DNA of 64,000 bases, from assembly GCF_026262505.1 (NCBI RefSeq), contig NC_067206.1, forward strand, positions 9,668,268 to 9,732,267, in the 5' to 3' direction. Shown one piece after another: positions 28,959-41,608 of the stretch. Source of the stretch: Trichomonas vaginalis G3 (taxonomy: Eukaryota; Parabasalia; Trichomonadida; Trichomonadidae). Position numbers and translations under genes: made by a program. The first letter of the stretch is position 1, and every line of letters starts with the position of its first letter. Below the pieces are notes generated by a model. It saw nothing but the letters and a program-made list of their open reading frames with translations, ran no database searches and was not told the origin of the DNA.

Positions 28959-29219
28959 ATGACTCAGACAAGCCCTACGGACAAGACCCAAGGGGTCATA
29001 GATGTTGAAGCATTGAAGAAAGAAATTCGTGAGCAAATTTTATCCGAACTGAAGGAACAAAAACAAGAACAAAAGCCAGAGAGACCAAAGAGAAAACTTA
29101 GTGAAAAACAACTTGCTGCATTAGCTGCTGGAAGACAAAAGAACCCAAGACTACTGGCGAAGAAAGCTAGAGAAGAAGCTGAAGCAAAAGCTAAAGAAGC
29201 TGAAGCAAAGAAAGAGTAA
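28959..29219 (+). CDS. Small Lys/Ala-rich helical protein of element C (86 residues)
   Basis: Starts MTQTSPTDKTQGVIDVEAL; codons upstream in the same frame do not offer an ATG. A segment KRKLSEKQLAALAAGRQKN is followed by a long charged helix (AREEAEAKAKEAEAKK). Very basic with a coiled-coil tail, as in DNA-condensing or scaffold proteins of viruses. Divergent from 28479-28913; 24 bp before the next gene on the same strand, so likely co-regulated with it. Confidence 0.5.
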   Translation: MTQTSPTDKTQGVIDVEALKKEIREQILSELKEQKQEQKPERPKRKLSEKQLAALAAGRQKNPRLLAKKAREEAEAKAKEAEAKKE

Positions 29220-29243
29220 ATGGTTTATTTTTATCCGAATTAA

Positions 29244-30101
29244 ATGTATAGACAAATACCTTTATTTGTTGCGTTCAGTAGTGAAAACCCTGACGTCAAA
29301 ATAAAGGGGAACAGAGTAACGTTTAAGTTTCCAACAGACTGGATTGTGAACATAAATGAAGAGAAGTACATTGGCATAACATCTATGTATATAACACGTG
29401 CTTTCAGAAAGGTTGACTTTATACTTCAAGTCGAGATAGAAAATGACGAACAGTCTTTAAGCGCCCAAAACATTCACATATACAAATACTTTAAAGACGA
29501 TACAACATTGCAACAATGTATGATTTCATTTAATGAAATGTTCGAGAAAAAGTTTAACATTGAAGTACAAACTTTACAGCCTTTACGTGAGTTTCTTGCA
29601 CAACTGAAAGAAGAAGGTAGTCAGCCACAACTTATAGACTTTCATTATGAATTTAATGAAAATGAAGATGGAACTCATGACTGTCAGTTTGTTGTATTCT
29701 CACCATTCAATGAAGTCGCTAAAAAGAAAGAAAATCCATTACGTATAAGATTTCAAATCTCTGAACCAAGTGATGATTTCAAGAATGTTTTCAATTATGA
29801 TGCAATGCTTCCGAGGAAAAATGAATTTTCAAAGATTGTAACACCTGGCATTTGGGATAGAAAGCAAGCTATATTATATTCAAACTTAAGTAAGGGAGTT
29901 GAAAATGAGTTCATTGGTCATACAAGAACTTCACCACTTCCTAACCCTAAATACTATAAATTAACTGGCTTCAATCGTGAGTTTTGGATAGACATGTTCT
30001 CCACTCATGACCATAACTGCCCAGTGTTCTTACCTCCAGACCATAAGGACTGTCTCTACATTGAAGCACAACTCTTAAACTCTACCATCGCAGTATTGTA
30101 A
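29244..30101 (+). CDS. Minor virion-like protein of element C (285 residues)
   Basis: Open frame from MYRQIPLFVAFSSENPDVKIKGN. The N-terminal half is beta-rich (VTFKFPTDWIVNINEEKYIGITSMYITRAF) and the C-terminal half is Asp/Asn/Pro-rich with loops (HDHNCPVFLPPDHKDCLYIE). Length and position between capsid and polymerase fit a penton or other minor capsid protein, but this is only inferred. Preceded by GTTTATTTTTATCCG...TAAATG, the usual upstream block. Converges with PolB, about 60 bp apart. Confidence 0.5.
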   Translation: MYRQIPLFVAFSSENPDVKIKGNRVTFKFPTDWIVNINEEKYIGITSMYITRAFRKVDFILQVEIENDEQSLSAQNIHIYKYFKDDTTLQQCMISFNEMFEKKFNIEVQTLQPLREFLAQLKEEGSQPQLIDFHYEFNENEDGTHDCQFVVFSPFNEVAKKKENPLRIRFQISEPSDDFKNVFNYDAMLPRKNEFSKIVTPGIWDRKQAILYSNLSKGVENEFIGHTRTSPLPNPKYYKLTGFNREFWIDMFSTHDHNCPVFLPPDHKDCLYIEAQLLNSTIAVL

Positions 30102-30161
30102 AATCTACGCTAGTTTTATTTTTATCACGAATGACCTCATTGCTGACAAAAATAAATGACC

Positions 30162-33100
30162 TCAGAACTTCAACTTACGAATAAAGCTTGTTTTATTCGT
30201 TATTGAGAAGTTAAACTTCTCTTCAAAGCAAGGTTGACATGACTTACATAAGTCAAATCCAATCTCTTGACCGTCATAAAGTGCTTTGTAAAGTTTCATT
30301 AAACTGAACTCAGAGTCTTTGTCATATGTTCCTTGCGGAACCATTAAACCTTTATCTTCATCATAGAAACACTGAACAGAGTCAGGAAACATTTCATTAG
30401 CGGTTAAAGCAATAACATCTTGCTTCACGCCTTTCATTCTGCAGTGAAATGCAACTTCATTTAAATCATTCGTGAGTAAGTCTATGTAAGTCTTCTTTCC
30501 ACAAAATATTGACTTGTATGCTAAACTTTGTTTTCCAGGTGTGATTTCTGCAAAGTCGCTATGAAATTGACCAAGGTTTTTACCAATGAGAACTCTTCCA
30601 TAACGTTTCTCAAACTCTTCAGCTAAACGAGGGATATCTTCATTGTAGAGATGCATACTGTCCGTATCGCTATAAAAGATGTCCATTCTAAGTCCTCAGC
30701 AGTACAGAATACTTCACACATTATTCTCTTCGACATAGACAGAATGTTAACACCAAGTGGACAGAAGTTAAAGTGTCTGCAAATGCTTTTCGTTAGCTTG
30801 AAAATAGTTTTATCTGAACCATCCAAACCTTCGAACTTCACTATATGGTTGTAGTTTCTGATGGCATATCTTATAGCATCTTTGTCATTTACTATGGTTA
30901 TTTTTGACTCAATAGGAGATAGAATAGTTTTGCCATAAATACTGTTCAGAATGAGCTTTATATTTTCTTGCAAAGGATTTCCTTCTTTCTTATACTTTAA
31001 CCTTAACTCAAAAACTTCTTTACTTCATCTCTTATTCTAATATCTCTGTTTCCATCGTAATAGTATCCTTGCAACACTTCACATTTGACACCTTGATATT
31101 TTATGAGGTCTTGTAATGTTATATGGTCAACATACATTAAAAGCAGTGTTTGAACTTCTGGGAACGTTAAGTTCTGGATTTAGTTCAGGGTCACAAATAT
31201 TAAAGGAAAGTGTCTATGTATTCCAATCTCTGTTATCTTAATGAGAACAAAGAAGCCAGACATAAACTTTTCACCAATGGGTTCCTTTTGGTCGTCATCG
31301 AATAAATGTCTCATGAGATACTCTGTGCTTAACATTTCTTTCTTCAATACTTTCGGTATACCTTCTAAAGTATAAAGTCTTGCTATAGCTGATGGATATA
31401 ATGAAACAGCGTCGAAGTCAGCAATGAGTTTCTTTTCGCTCTTTTGTTTAATGTTATCTGACAGCATACATCTTCCACCTTGAATACAGCGTGAAATAAA
31501 TTCTCTTGGTTTATTTGAGAGGTCATATAAATTTCCATTCGGGAAGTACACTCTGTTCTCAAACAATTTGTTAGCAATTGAACAAATATTAACATAGTCA
31601 TAAACGTTTAAATCAAATTCTTTCAATATGTCATTGCGGAACTTAACAAAACCTTCTCTTAAAATTCTTACATCTTGTTTGCAATAAAATGCGCTATACT
31701 TTTCTAAGTCGAAGTGGTTTTCATCTATTCTGCAACCTTTGATGGAATCTATGTTTTTCATGAATGTATCTGCATCCCGGATAAACTTACATGCTTCAGA
31801 AATGACACCAGTTCTGTTGTCATTTGCTAACAAAACACTGCTGTAGTAGTTATATGGAAATACTTCTTTCGGTCCTGTTTGTAAGTTAAACATAGCAGGA
31901 AATAGTTTAAGTTTCTTATTTATAACACTGTAAGAGTCTTTTATAATAATTGCCCTTCCTTTATATAAGCCAGTTATTTGCATTGTTCGTGAACCTTTAA
32001 TGATGGGAGTTCCTTTCACTTCTGTCATGTGTCTTAAGATGAAGTTTATATCATAACTGAGGTTATGGAAATATATTAAACTCTTGTCAGGAAGTCGTTC
32101 CAAAAATTCTGTTGCACAGTTCTGACCCCAAATGCTTTCACTCACTGAACCATCTTCACTGTCGTAAATATGTTTAAAAGCTTTATGAAAGCCATCGGTA
32201 CTGCACTCAAAGTCAGCAAAAGAAAACGTGCTCAGGAATGAACTTGCACTTATTTTTATTTACTTCTTTTGACTCGGCTTTCTTCTTCAGTTGTACACAA
32301 TACTTTGGAGCATATGTCAATCTTTAAATGGTGCAAGGTTCTGTTATATAAGTCAGTCGTATATGTGAAAAGTTCTCCATAAGAAATGGTTCGAAATATT
32401 TGCACTCCCACAATGTTTTCATAACATCCCATAACGGTGTTGTTCTATCATAACGAACTACATATTTATCTTCTCTCTTTGTATAAATCTTCATTTGTTT
32501 CTCAATGTTCATTCCACCACACTCCTTCAAGATTTCTATATAGTTGCGAATGAAATATGTTGTCATTGGTAATCTTTCATTTAGCATGTAGTGGTCTTCA
32601 ACAAGAAGTAAGTCAATAGTTCGAACAGTTTCACATTCTTTTGGTATGTATCTCTTTATTTCATTATGTCTTGAGTCATTGAAATAACCAATGGTAACAT
32701 TAAATGCTATACCTGTTGCGTCAGAAATTTCTTGTACTTTACTTTGAGGAAAGTCTCTAACACGAATGACTTCTCTCATGTGGTCAATAGTTTCTTCATT
32801 TACTCCAGCCTGAATGCAAGCATAAACGAAGCCAGTTATCTTCTGTCATAAGTGTGTGCAGTTCTTTTGTTCATTCATTGAAGATTTGGTAGCGTTCAAG
32901 ATTTATAGGTAATGTGCAAAGATACTTCCAGAACTGACCGCTTCTCTTCTTATAAAACTTCTTTTCACCATTATCTTTCCAAAAGCTTTCTATAAGTGCT
33001 GGGTTTCCTGTTTGCTTAAGAGCTTCCAAAAATGGCTTTCTGGTCATTTGTCAGTGTGCTTTCATCTCTATATGGTCTCTTTTTTGGTTTGCCTTTCTTT

Positions 33101-33740
33101 TACATCTGACATCGTTAAGCCTTCATATTCTGTTTAAATCATACATCTTTATTTCGGTAAGATTCTTTATGTTTGTCAAGAAGAAGTCATAGTGCATTTC
33201 AACAATACCTGCAGCATTTGCTTCTATCTCTGATATAAAGTTCTCCTTCAAGAGCTGATGTAGTAATGTTCCAATATTATTGAGGTTTAACGTAGAACAT
33301 TCATACTTTCCACCAAGTTTATAACATACCATCCATCTCTGTTGTGAGTTTATTTTAATTTTCTCTAAGAGTCTCATGAAAACCTTACCGAAATGTTTTG
33401 TGTAAGTAGTCTCTGTTTGGTTCATCTAAAGCTTCGATGTTAAAGTCAATGGTCTATTGCCTGACTTCACATTTCTCTTCCTATTCTCTTCATCTTTCTT
33501 TAACCATCTCTCACCTTCTTTTGGTTTGTCGTCAATGGAACGAATGACATCGTTAGCTTTGCGAACTTGTTCTATAGCGCTCTTAAACATCTCTCTTCTC
33601 TGTTGTTTCAGTGTGTCGTCTCTTCTTCTTGTTTCACCAACGTTTGCATTTGTATGTCAAACATTTCTCTTCTTACTTCATGAGGTACTGAACGTCTATG
33701 ATATAAGTCAATAGCAACGTCATTTAAAGGAAATGCTCTC
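30162..33740 (-). pseudogene. Protein-primed-type DNA polymerase B region, element C
   Basis: Family B polymerase signatures appear in the right order on the minus strand: an exonuclease motif in YFHNLSYDINFILRHM, the motif A region DFDAVSLYPSAI, the motif B region KLILNSIYGKT and motif C YSDTDSMH. The layout matches polymerases of Polintons, adenoviruses and linear plasmids. The 5' part, from MRAFPLNDVAIDLYHRR near 33740, would hold the terminal-protein-like N-terminal region. It is a fossil with about six breaks. Its sequence is not close to the PolB of B, confirming a different element family. Confidence 0.8.
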
Positions 33741-34109
33741 ATGGACTTCGTCCTCGCCGCGTTGCGGCTTTATGAACTCATGAATTTATATAACCTATTG
33801 GCCCATTGTAGTCCTTTAATGAAGTCCAGCGAAGTGCTTTTTTTGTTTGTTGCGTAATGTTTGCAACATCTATGTTAGCTTCCTGTAAGAAGTTGTTTTA
33901 TTTCCGAGTGTTCTAACTTAAGACAACTTCCGATACATCTTTTAGTAGGAAATAAAAAATATTTTTTGAAAAAAATAGATTAGATTTTTTTAAAGTTATT
34001 TTTCAAAATAATTTAATATAATTTTTATAATGAAACACATGCAAGATTGCAAGTTCATTTTCATACAATGCTCTCGCTAATGCCATCAAAGAATGAGTTT
34101 CAATAATGC

Positions 34110-34501
34110 TTCAAATGTTAATGTTATCTTTAACAGAAGTTTGTGAAAGAAATCTAGAGTTTGGTCAGTATGTCAGACCAAATTAGCTATCGTCATTGAG
34201 CCGCAAACGGTTTATACCTTCACAAGAGTTAGCAGTAGTTTTTGAAAACAAAAGAGTTTCTTCGTGAATGTCAAAGATACTAATTATACTGTTCATAAAG
34301 AACTCTAATATTGACTTCTTCAGTATTGTTTTAAATCTTTCCGAACAGAAAGAATATAAGAAGGGTGAAAACATATGTGAAATATTATCCTTCATCTCTG
34401 AAGACAATAACGAACAAAGATGTGTTATACAGAAATTCTTACCAAAGGTTGAAGAAGCTTCTATTGACATTGACGAGGAAGTGAAATGGTTGAAGAAATA
34501 G
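34110..34501 (+). pseudogene. Degraded unknown reading frame near the right side of element C
   Basis: Plus-strand coding-like text, open in its last part (34268-34501, ...ICEILSFISEDNNEQRCVIQKFLPKVEEASIDIDEEVKWLKK). It could be a small gene of element C or a host fragment. No family recognised. It ends 35 bp from the second iterated palindrome. It looks broken. Confidence 0.3.
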
Positions 34502-34535
34502 ACCCTGAAGCTATTTTAATCAAAAATATATTTTT

Positions 34536-34583
34536 GGTGAACGAGGTGGAGATCTCACCCGTTTTTTCACCTCTTTTTTCACC
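34536..34583. promoter_or_regulatory. Iterated palindrome, site 2 in element C
   Basis: GGTGA at 34536, a near-palindrome GGTGGAGATCTCACC at 34545-34559, then TCACC again at 34567 and 34579. TCACC copies are 12 bp apart with T-rich spacers, exactly as at 26057-26085. It lies in the outer right part of element C. Confidence 0.6.
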
Positions 34584-34589
34584 TCATTC

Positions 34590-34690
34590 TCTCTTCGGTT
34601 AATGTTGTCGTGACTTCTTCGTTAATAGTTTGTCGTGGTTCGTTAATGTTCGTTCGTGACTTTTCTCGTTAATGTTGTCGTGACTTCAGT
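34590..34690. repeat. Short direct repeats near the right edge of element C
   Basis: TCGTTAATGTTGTCGTGACTT-like units recur about four times (TTAATG...GTCGTGACTT). A comparable cluster of CGTTCTCACTAA-like units lies at 25560-25640 near the left edge. Possible sub-terminal repeats; the two clusters are not clearly the same sequence. Confidence 0.4.
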
Positions 34691-34782
34691 TCTTCCTCTT
34701 CTGAAAGTTATGAAATCTCTGTTATTAATTTTCCTCTCAGTAATGTTAAGGGTTTTCTTTCTTGAATGTAGATATTGTGCAC

Positions 34783-34807
34783 NNNNNNNNNNNNNNNNNN
34801 NNNNNNN
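34783..34807. other. Assembly gap (25 N)
   Basis: Exactly 25 unknown bases. Element C sequence is on the left and the middle of Polinton B's capsid gene on the right, so true distance and even adjacency of the two sides are unknown. Confidence 0.99.
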
Positions 34808-37800
34808 AAAAGCGCATGACCACATTGTGGGCGAACATAATCGATTATACACAGTATAGCTTCAAAAGACTCTGCATTTAGAAATGGACAGGTGAAATGA
34901 AATGCACGGACAAGTAATAACGAGAGGACTCATTTACTTAGAGACCCACTGAATCGATGAAGTTAATGGCAACAGCCATTAGCTAGAATCATGAAAGACC
35001 CAAACTTATCATTCTTATGCACTATTCCAGTTCAACGTGACTGAAGAGCGGGTTATTTACTTATGAAATGGATTTAGAACATTTCAATTTCACAAGTTAC
35101 AAGTACATGAAAGTTATCCAATCATTACAGGGTGTAATGAGACACTTACTGTTCAAAGTTGACAAAATCCTCCTCAGGTCTTGGTTATACTAGGACTACA
35201 CATATGGACAAATGGACACCGAACAAGAGTTTGAAAATATCACCCAACAGGTACGCACCACCACAGAACATGATATAGAAGTCATATAGAAATTAGAGAA
35301 TAGTAAAATGTTTAATTCAAAAATTTAATTTTAGAATAAATGAGATATTAAATTCACCACCCCTAGTAAGAAGAATTAGCAGCGAGTTATAAAACATACG
35401 TAATGATCATAGAATATAATGCAAGCATTGAAAAAAGTGATAAATTAGAAATGCCTCTATACTTAAGGAAAAATTAGATGAAAATTCCAATATTCTGAAT
35501 TTATTCTTAAATTTCAATCACTTGCAGCAATTAGGACTAACAAAATAAACGGTAAAACATTAACGCATTTAAAACAAATTATCATTATTTAGCTAACACT
35601 TCCCCCCACTTCACATACATGTTCAAATTTATATCAACCAGTATCGGTTCACCTTCAGATGATACAATTGAATAGTTAAAGCATTTAATACAAAATTCCA
35701 AATTAATTATTTTATCACAGAAGAAGCAGAAGATTATTTAAAAACTTTTTAATGTAGTAAAGAATTATATAATACAATCAAGAAAGCAGAAGCATTAGAG
35801 GATAAAATTACATTGATAAACAATCAGATGAATAATTTTGAAACACTTTCCATTTCAAATTTTGATAGAGAATTTTTACATTCACTCATTTTTCTAGATG
35901 ATAGCAAAGTGAAATCAAAACTGCAAAACAAATGAAGAAATCTAATTTTAATCATTATAAACTCAATGTCGACCACAATTCAGTGTCATTCTCATGGCGA
36001 TTCAATACTTCAAAGCATTAAGCACAAAACAATTAAATCAAAATCTATCAACCCTTTTCCATTTTACAGTTGGTTTTTTAGATTCGTCAATAGTTGAACG
36101 TTATAGTTATATCAAGTGAATTTACCAATGCAGCATACATGAACATTACACACAATATCAGCAATTAGGTTGAACATGGAAAAAATAATAGTTGATTTAA
36201 ATAAGAGGAGTGTTAAATTGATTAACTTTTATATAATTAATTTTTTATTTTTTTATTATATAAATTAAACATGACAGAAATAGCAAATCTTAACTTAACA
36301 GTTCCATTAAAACAAGGGACAAGACTAAAAGGGTCCATATAATAAGAACTATCGAAAGTTCCAGATGAATGAAAGAATTAGATTCATATTAGTGCCGGTC
36401 TTACAAAAAGATGTTAAAACAAATGAGAAACGTTAAAACATTTAACCAAGAAGCCTCAAGCAAATGCCAACGTCCATGGTTCCAAAGCTTGGAAGCCACA
36501 CGAAAGCAGACAACGGGTCCAATGGGAAAACCTGATTATGGTAATTAAATGAAGTACTTATCGATTACTGCATGTTCAAGGAAATATTTAGAAGTCATAA
36601 ATGACAAAGGTATAACATAAACTATAACTGATATATCCTAAACAAGTTAAGCATATAAATGAAGAAGTTATCCCTATGGCAATTTGATTGAAAATAGGAA
36701 AAAGCTGTTATTTAACAAATACATTGGAGAAGGTGAAAATGGTCTCCAATTTAATTCATACCGTTATAATCCATATTCTTATTCAATGAAGAAGTTAAAT
36801 GCTATTGAAGAGGGACGGAACAATGAATAAAAATTACCACCGAATGTTAAATCAGATTTGCAATGGTCCAATATGCAAATATTAGACCTGAAAATTCCAG
36901 CTAAAGAAATTCTAAAGTGCTTTATTCGCATTCCAGTGTTCAACATCTGAACAGAAAGAAGCTAATGAAAGCAGAATTTAAACCAATTCAATGGCCAAGA
37001 GATTTCTTTCATCTCACTGTCAGAAGTCGTTCAGAAGGAATTGATAAGAAACCACTTTATTCTCAACAAAGTTATATAATTTTTGAGATTTAATAAAGAA
37101 AGTGATAGACGTAAATTATAAAAATCAAGGTATGGTTTTAAGAAGCATAATGAAATGAATTAAAGAATTTGTAAATGATAAAAATAAGACTGGTAAGAAA
37201 ACTCAAAGCAATATCAATAACATAATTGGTGCAGTTACATACAAAGATAAGTATAAGCAAACAATGATGAACCTTGGGATATTACCGTAACAACTAAATA
37301 AACTTTAAATATATTTCTTTTATTTTTTTATTCGAATATAAATGAGAAGACGTTTCACTAGTCAAAAGAGAACACTAACGCAAAAAGCAGAGATACGGTT
37401 GTATAACGTAAATGATGATAAATCACGAATTATTCAAAATGTTAAAGTTAATGTAGTCACTGAATTAACAAGGTCGACAACACAGTCCAATTTATTAACT
37501 TCGTGACTTACGAAGAAAGGGAGGAGCTCAAATAAAAGAAGATGAAGACCCAATCATTTTATCTGAACCTGGTAAAGAACCCGTTGAAATTCCACTTATC
37601 CAACATAACCCCCGCCTCTTTCATCAAACATCGAGAACCCAGGAATCTACGATTCAGTCGCATGCGCCATAGAGATAAAATAGACATTAATTTCTGAATT
37701 ATGAAAATTTACCGTGATATATAATTAATAATTATGATTCAATAAATAATTTAATTGACCAATCTGGTTTAATTATTTTACCTTATGAATCATTAATTCA

Positions 37801-39281
37801 ACAGTAATCGCATTTACTTGTGATGGTTCAAATGATTCAGACGTTAAGATTAATTTTTCATAGATGATTGAGGTTTCATGCTGCGAACAGTTGCAAAAAT
37901 AAATCCATAAAAGGATATTGTCAAAATTAAAGATATCAAAGAACGAAACCAACAACCTGAACTTCAATTTAACCATATAATGATATTTATAAAATGTTGA
38001 TGAATATAAAATATCACTTGAAAATTCTTGTTAAGACTATTTAATATTCAAGCATTAACAATTATCGAATAATAACCTTTGAATCATAATCAATAATAAT
38101 TGACCTTCACCAGTTTCTAATCGTTTGTTTCTATTTCTTTTGTCCCCACTATCCGGATCGGTCATTGTAAATTGTTTTTGTTATAGTATCAGCTTTATCT
38201 TATAACTTCAATCTTATTTTTCCATCGGGAATTATTTAAACCAAAATTCCAAAAAAATTCGATATTGTCAATCTGATTCATATTAATCTATCAATTAATT
38301 TTTAATACGCCATCTGAAAATCTTATGAAATGTCAATTATATGGTTTGATTGAACTAAATTTGAATGAAGTGAAAATAAAAACCCGTTTGATGAATATGA
38401 ACATTGGACTCATATTTCTGAAAACACTAAAATTTATAACATGAATGAATTTCTTATTCGTTGAATTTATGAATTCTTGAGGTTAATCTTTATTCTAGTT
38501 TTATTTATCATGGAAATAACCGCTTTACCAAATATTTTTAATCGTAATAAAAATGTCAATTATCATATTATTTCGAATAATATGCTGTGAATTAAATTTA
38601 ACAGTTTAGCGGAATTTATAATGTTACTCTCGTTTTCTGTGAGTGGATAATTTTAATCCCATTCTTTTAGACCCTTCAGAATTATATATCATTTATTAAA
38701 AGATGACCATGAAAAAACGTATGATATGTATAATAAATAATGTGATAAACGAAATGGGATATTAAACATGATTTTTAAGTTATTTAAGATGAATCATTTA
38801 TCATATGGTATGAAGAAAATTTTAAATCAAAAACCTGATAAATTTTTGAACTTGATGAAATAAATAAACCTTATTAAATTTCCGCTGCAAAATTAATTTT
38901 GTACTCCCATCTTTCGTTCATATAGTTGAGGGATATTAAAATTTGAAAAAGATTTGGGGATGTTTTTGTATTCTGACACTAGGTTCCAAATTTCATTTTA
39001 ATACAATGTGATAAAGTTAATACCCCAATGAGATTTTCACATCAACACATTAGACCCTAACTCTTACCCATCATACAAAACATTTTATCCATCAACTTAA
39101 ACATATTTTCTTTATCAATATCCGTTTCAATTATCCGGGAATTCAATTTATTCTTCATTCAAAAGATTTATCAAAATATTAAATTTAGAATAACTAGACC
39201 TAATTGATTGTGATTTAGAATTCATGAATGAATATTATGGCAATTTCAAATAGAAAAAATAGCTGATGAGATAACAGATAA
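34808..39281 (+). pseudogene. Capsid, ATPase and virion-like gene relics of Polinton B
   Basis: By comparison with A in reverse complement: capsid gene C-terminal part about 34808-35300, packaging ATPase about 35338-36230, the unknown virion-like gene about 36270-37290, the basic-N-terminus gene about 37342-38045, a reverse-oriented counterpart of the 9197 gene at about 38080-38540, and the counterpart of the 8470 gene at about 38556-39281. Gene order is the same as in A. All are heavily broken, with dozens of breaks over the block. No product can be claimed. Confidence 0.75.
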
Positions 39282-39306
39282 ATATTTTATTTTAAATCAA
39301 TAATAA

Positions 39307-41023
39307 ATGATTAAACCACACGCAACCACGCAACTTAAGGACAAAGCACTGCAGGTCCTCAGACCAATTACATAGCCATATATGCATATAATTCAAAAAG
39401 AACGGCAGAACAAACGCAAAGGTTGAAATATGGAGATTTGAGATAGTATTGAAAAATGACACATTTCGAATTCGTTTGCAAGGGTGGTGCAGTGATATCA
39501 AATATAAAAAGAATTTTATTTATGAATTCAAAAATTAAAGGTAATAACGGATGATATAACATCAATTCCACCAGAAGAAACAGAGATATTACGCATTAAA
39601 TGCATTTCCTAAAGTTTTGAAGATTGGAAAGATTTAATTTAAATGAGGAATTCATAGAAGGTTCCTAAACGAACATAATGAGAAAGGCAGATAAGGAATA
39701 TGTTGCTTGCTGTGTTAGAGAAGAAAGCAGATAAGAATATGTTAACGAAAAGAGATAAGTGAAATTAAAGAAAGGGTTTGAATGGTATCATGAAATGACA
39801 TCAAAAGATTTTTAAAACTAAAGCTGATACAGGATGGGTTTCAGGATGTTTAGACCTTTAAAGCGGATAAAACTTTATGTTAACGATGAGTTAGAGAAGA
39901 GGTGAGATAAAACATATGTTAACGAAATATACCAAAGTTTGATAAGGAACAACGAAAAATATTGAAACTATTGTTGGTGACTATTTCTATCTATGAAGAA
40001 AACAAATATTTTAGATGGGACGTTTGTACACTCCTTAAAAAATGGTATACGGTTATAAACTCATTCCGAAATAACATGAATGTAATGTAGGCTATATAAA
40101 GAATAGATGGTACACAATTAAAGTTCCATTAGACAAAAAACTGTTACATTAAACTTATATTGGAGACGAACAAAAGAAATACTTTAAGAGTTTATGAAAT
40201 GGCAGATATGACATTGCCTGAACCACAGCTCCAGCACCATATTATTATGACTATGGAGATGATGTCAGAAACAACCACATGTAAGATGAACAAAAGTAAC
40301 ATTATATTAGATTAATTATAGATATAAAAAGATATAATGCAATAGAAAAAACGAGAATAGTATATTATTATACAGATGACAAGAAAATAAATATTATATC
40401 AAGATTTTACCTACCCTGAAAACATTAAGATTATATTATAAAAAATATTCTGACACAAACCAGAAGAAACCAGAAATAGTGTGCACTATATTTTAAGTTC
40501 AAAAGAGAACAATCTATAATTATCGCACTATGTTTAATAATTTAATGAACCCAGTAGGTTCTATTTTACATCAATGGATGCAAAGGTCTCAAGTAATGTT
40601 TGGTGTTGGTGCATGGGAACAAATAGTTGACAGGTTTTTGTTATATGTGCAAACTCTTCAAAGGAAACAGGAGGATTCGAAAAAATTACTGAAGCCCTCA
40701 ACCGCACACTCAATCACGGGAACTACAAACACAACAGGTAAATCATTCACATTCAATAACAAAAAGAGGTTATAGAAATCTTGCAGCAGGTTCGGATAGA
40801 CAGGGAATGGATAGATTATGATAATTTCAAGCGACCCCAGTAGATTCACAAGCGCAGGTATTTTCTCTGTGGAACCACAGGAAATCATTCACACACGCTT
40901 TCACAACAAATCCAACAGGCTCGGGTAAAGATTACATGCACCAATTTGTGACTGTATTCGCATGGTACCGCATTTATTTGAATGTGCTTGAGCCTACTTT
41001 GCAGGCTTACCGCGTTCATTGAA
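39307..41023 (+). pseudogene. Fibre gene relic of Polinton B with a longer shaft
   Basis: The N-terminal and tip regions match the fibre gene of A (the tip includes PVGSI-, AHSITGTTNTTG- and VTVFAWYR-like text). Between the YVDENY-like repeats and the tip there are about 550 bp with no counterpart in A (39930-40520). That middle reads as coding-like text, so shaft length differs between copies. Heavily broken. Confidence 0.65.
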
Positions 41024-41127
41024 TGAACTAAATATATTTATGTTTGAATTTAATTAGGTAATGAAGTAAATGAATGAACTGCAGAAATAAATGTTTACGT
41101 TAATGTTTACAGTTTATTCAATAATGA

Positions 41128-41587
41128 ATTATTTTTTGAAAGAACTGAAGGTGCTACATGTTTACCATGTGCTACCAGGTCATTTAACTTCTTTTAAAAA
41201 ATGAGACAACATGAATTTAGACAACAACACAGGAGGAAAGGCAGTTATGAATTATTTTTTTTGAAGAACTGAAGGTGCTACCATGTTACCATGTGCTACC
41301 AGGTTAATGAACTTCTCTGAAAAAATGAGACAACATGACATTTTGACAACAAACAGGAGGAAGGCAAGTTTTAATGAATTATTTTTGAGAACTGAAGGTG
41401 CTACCTATGTACCATGTTGACGACATGACCATTATGTCAACAACATAGGAGGAAGGCAAATAATGAATTATTTTTGAAGAACTGAAGGTGCTAACCATGT
41501 TACCATGTGCTACCCAGTCATTTAACTTCTTTTAAAAAGTGGTGACAACAATGACATTTATGACAACAACACAGGAGGAAGGCAAAA
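41128..41587 (+). repeat. Minisatellite array, forward orientation (copy B, fibre side)
   Basis: About four irregular copies of the ~121-bp unit (ACCATGTGCTACCAGG, CACAGGAGGAAGGCA), less regular than in A. It is followed by the 3' end of the helicase, just as the forward array is in A. Confidence 0.9.
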
Positions 41588-41608
41588 ATCAAATTCCAAA
41601 TCATAACT

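Larger units (their letters stand above)
25431..34782 (-). mobile_element. Element C: compact PolB- and capsid-bearing Polinton-like element
   Basis: A second family, unlike A and B. From left: a possible terminus (AGTTAGTATGGTTAAGTTGG), small genes, a membrane-anchored Pro-rich protein, a capsid region, small basic proteins, a minor-virion-like protein and a protein-primed-type PolB pointing left. No integrase, packaging ATPase, protease or long terminal repeat was recognised, so it is either a minimal type or has lost parts. It begins inside the mariner. The right edge lies at or beyond the assembly gap. Capsid-side genes are mostly open and the PolB is broken; about eight breaks in total. 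Age looks moderate. Confidence 0.7.

Noticed and set aside
33457-33714. Plus-strand 85-codon frame opposite the 5' part of element C PolB
   Set aside because: Leu/Ser/Phe-rich antisense shadow of coding-like minus-strand text.
34643-34859. Frames on both strands crossing the N run
   Set aside because: They read through unknown bases and join unrelated sequence from both sides of the gap.
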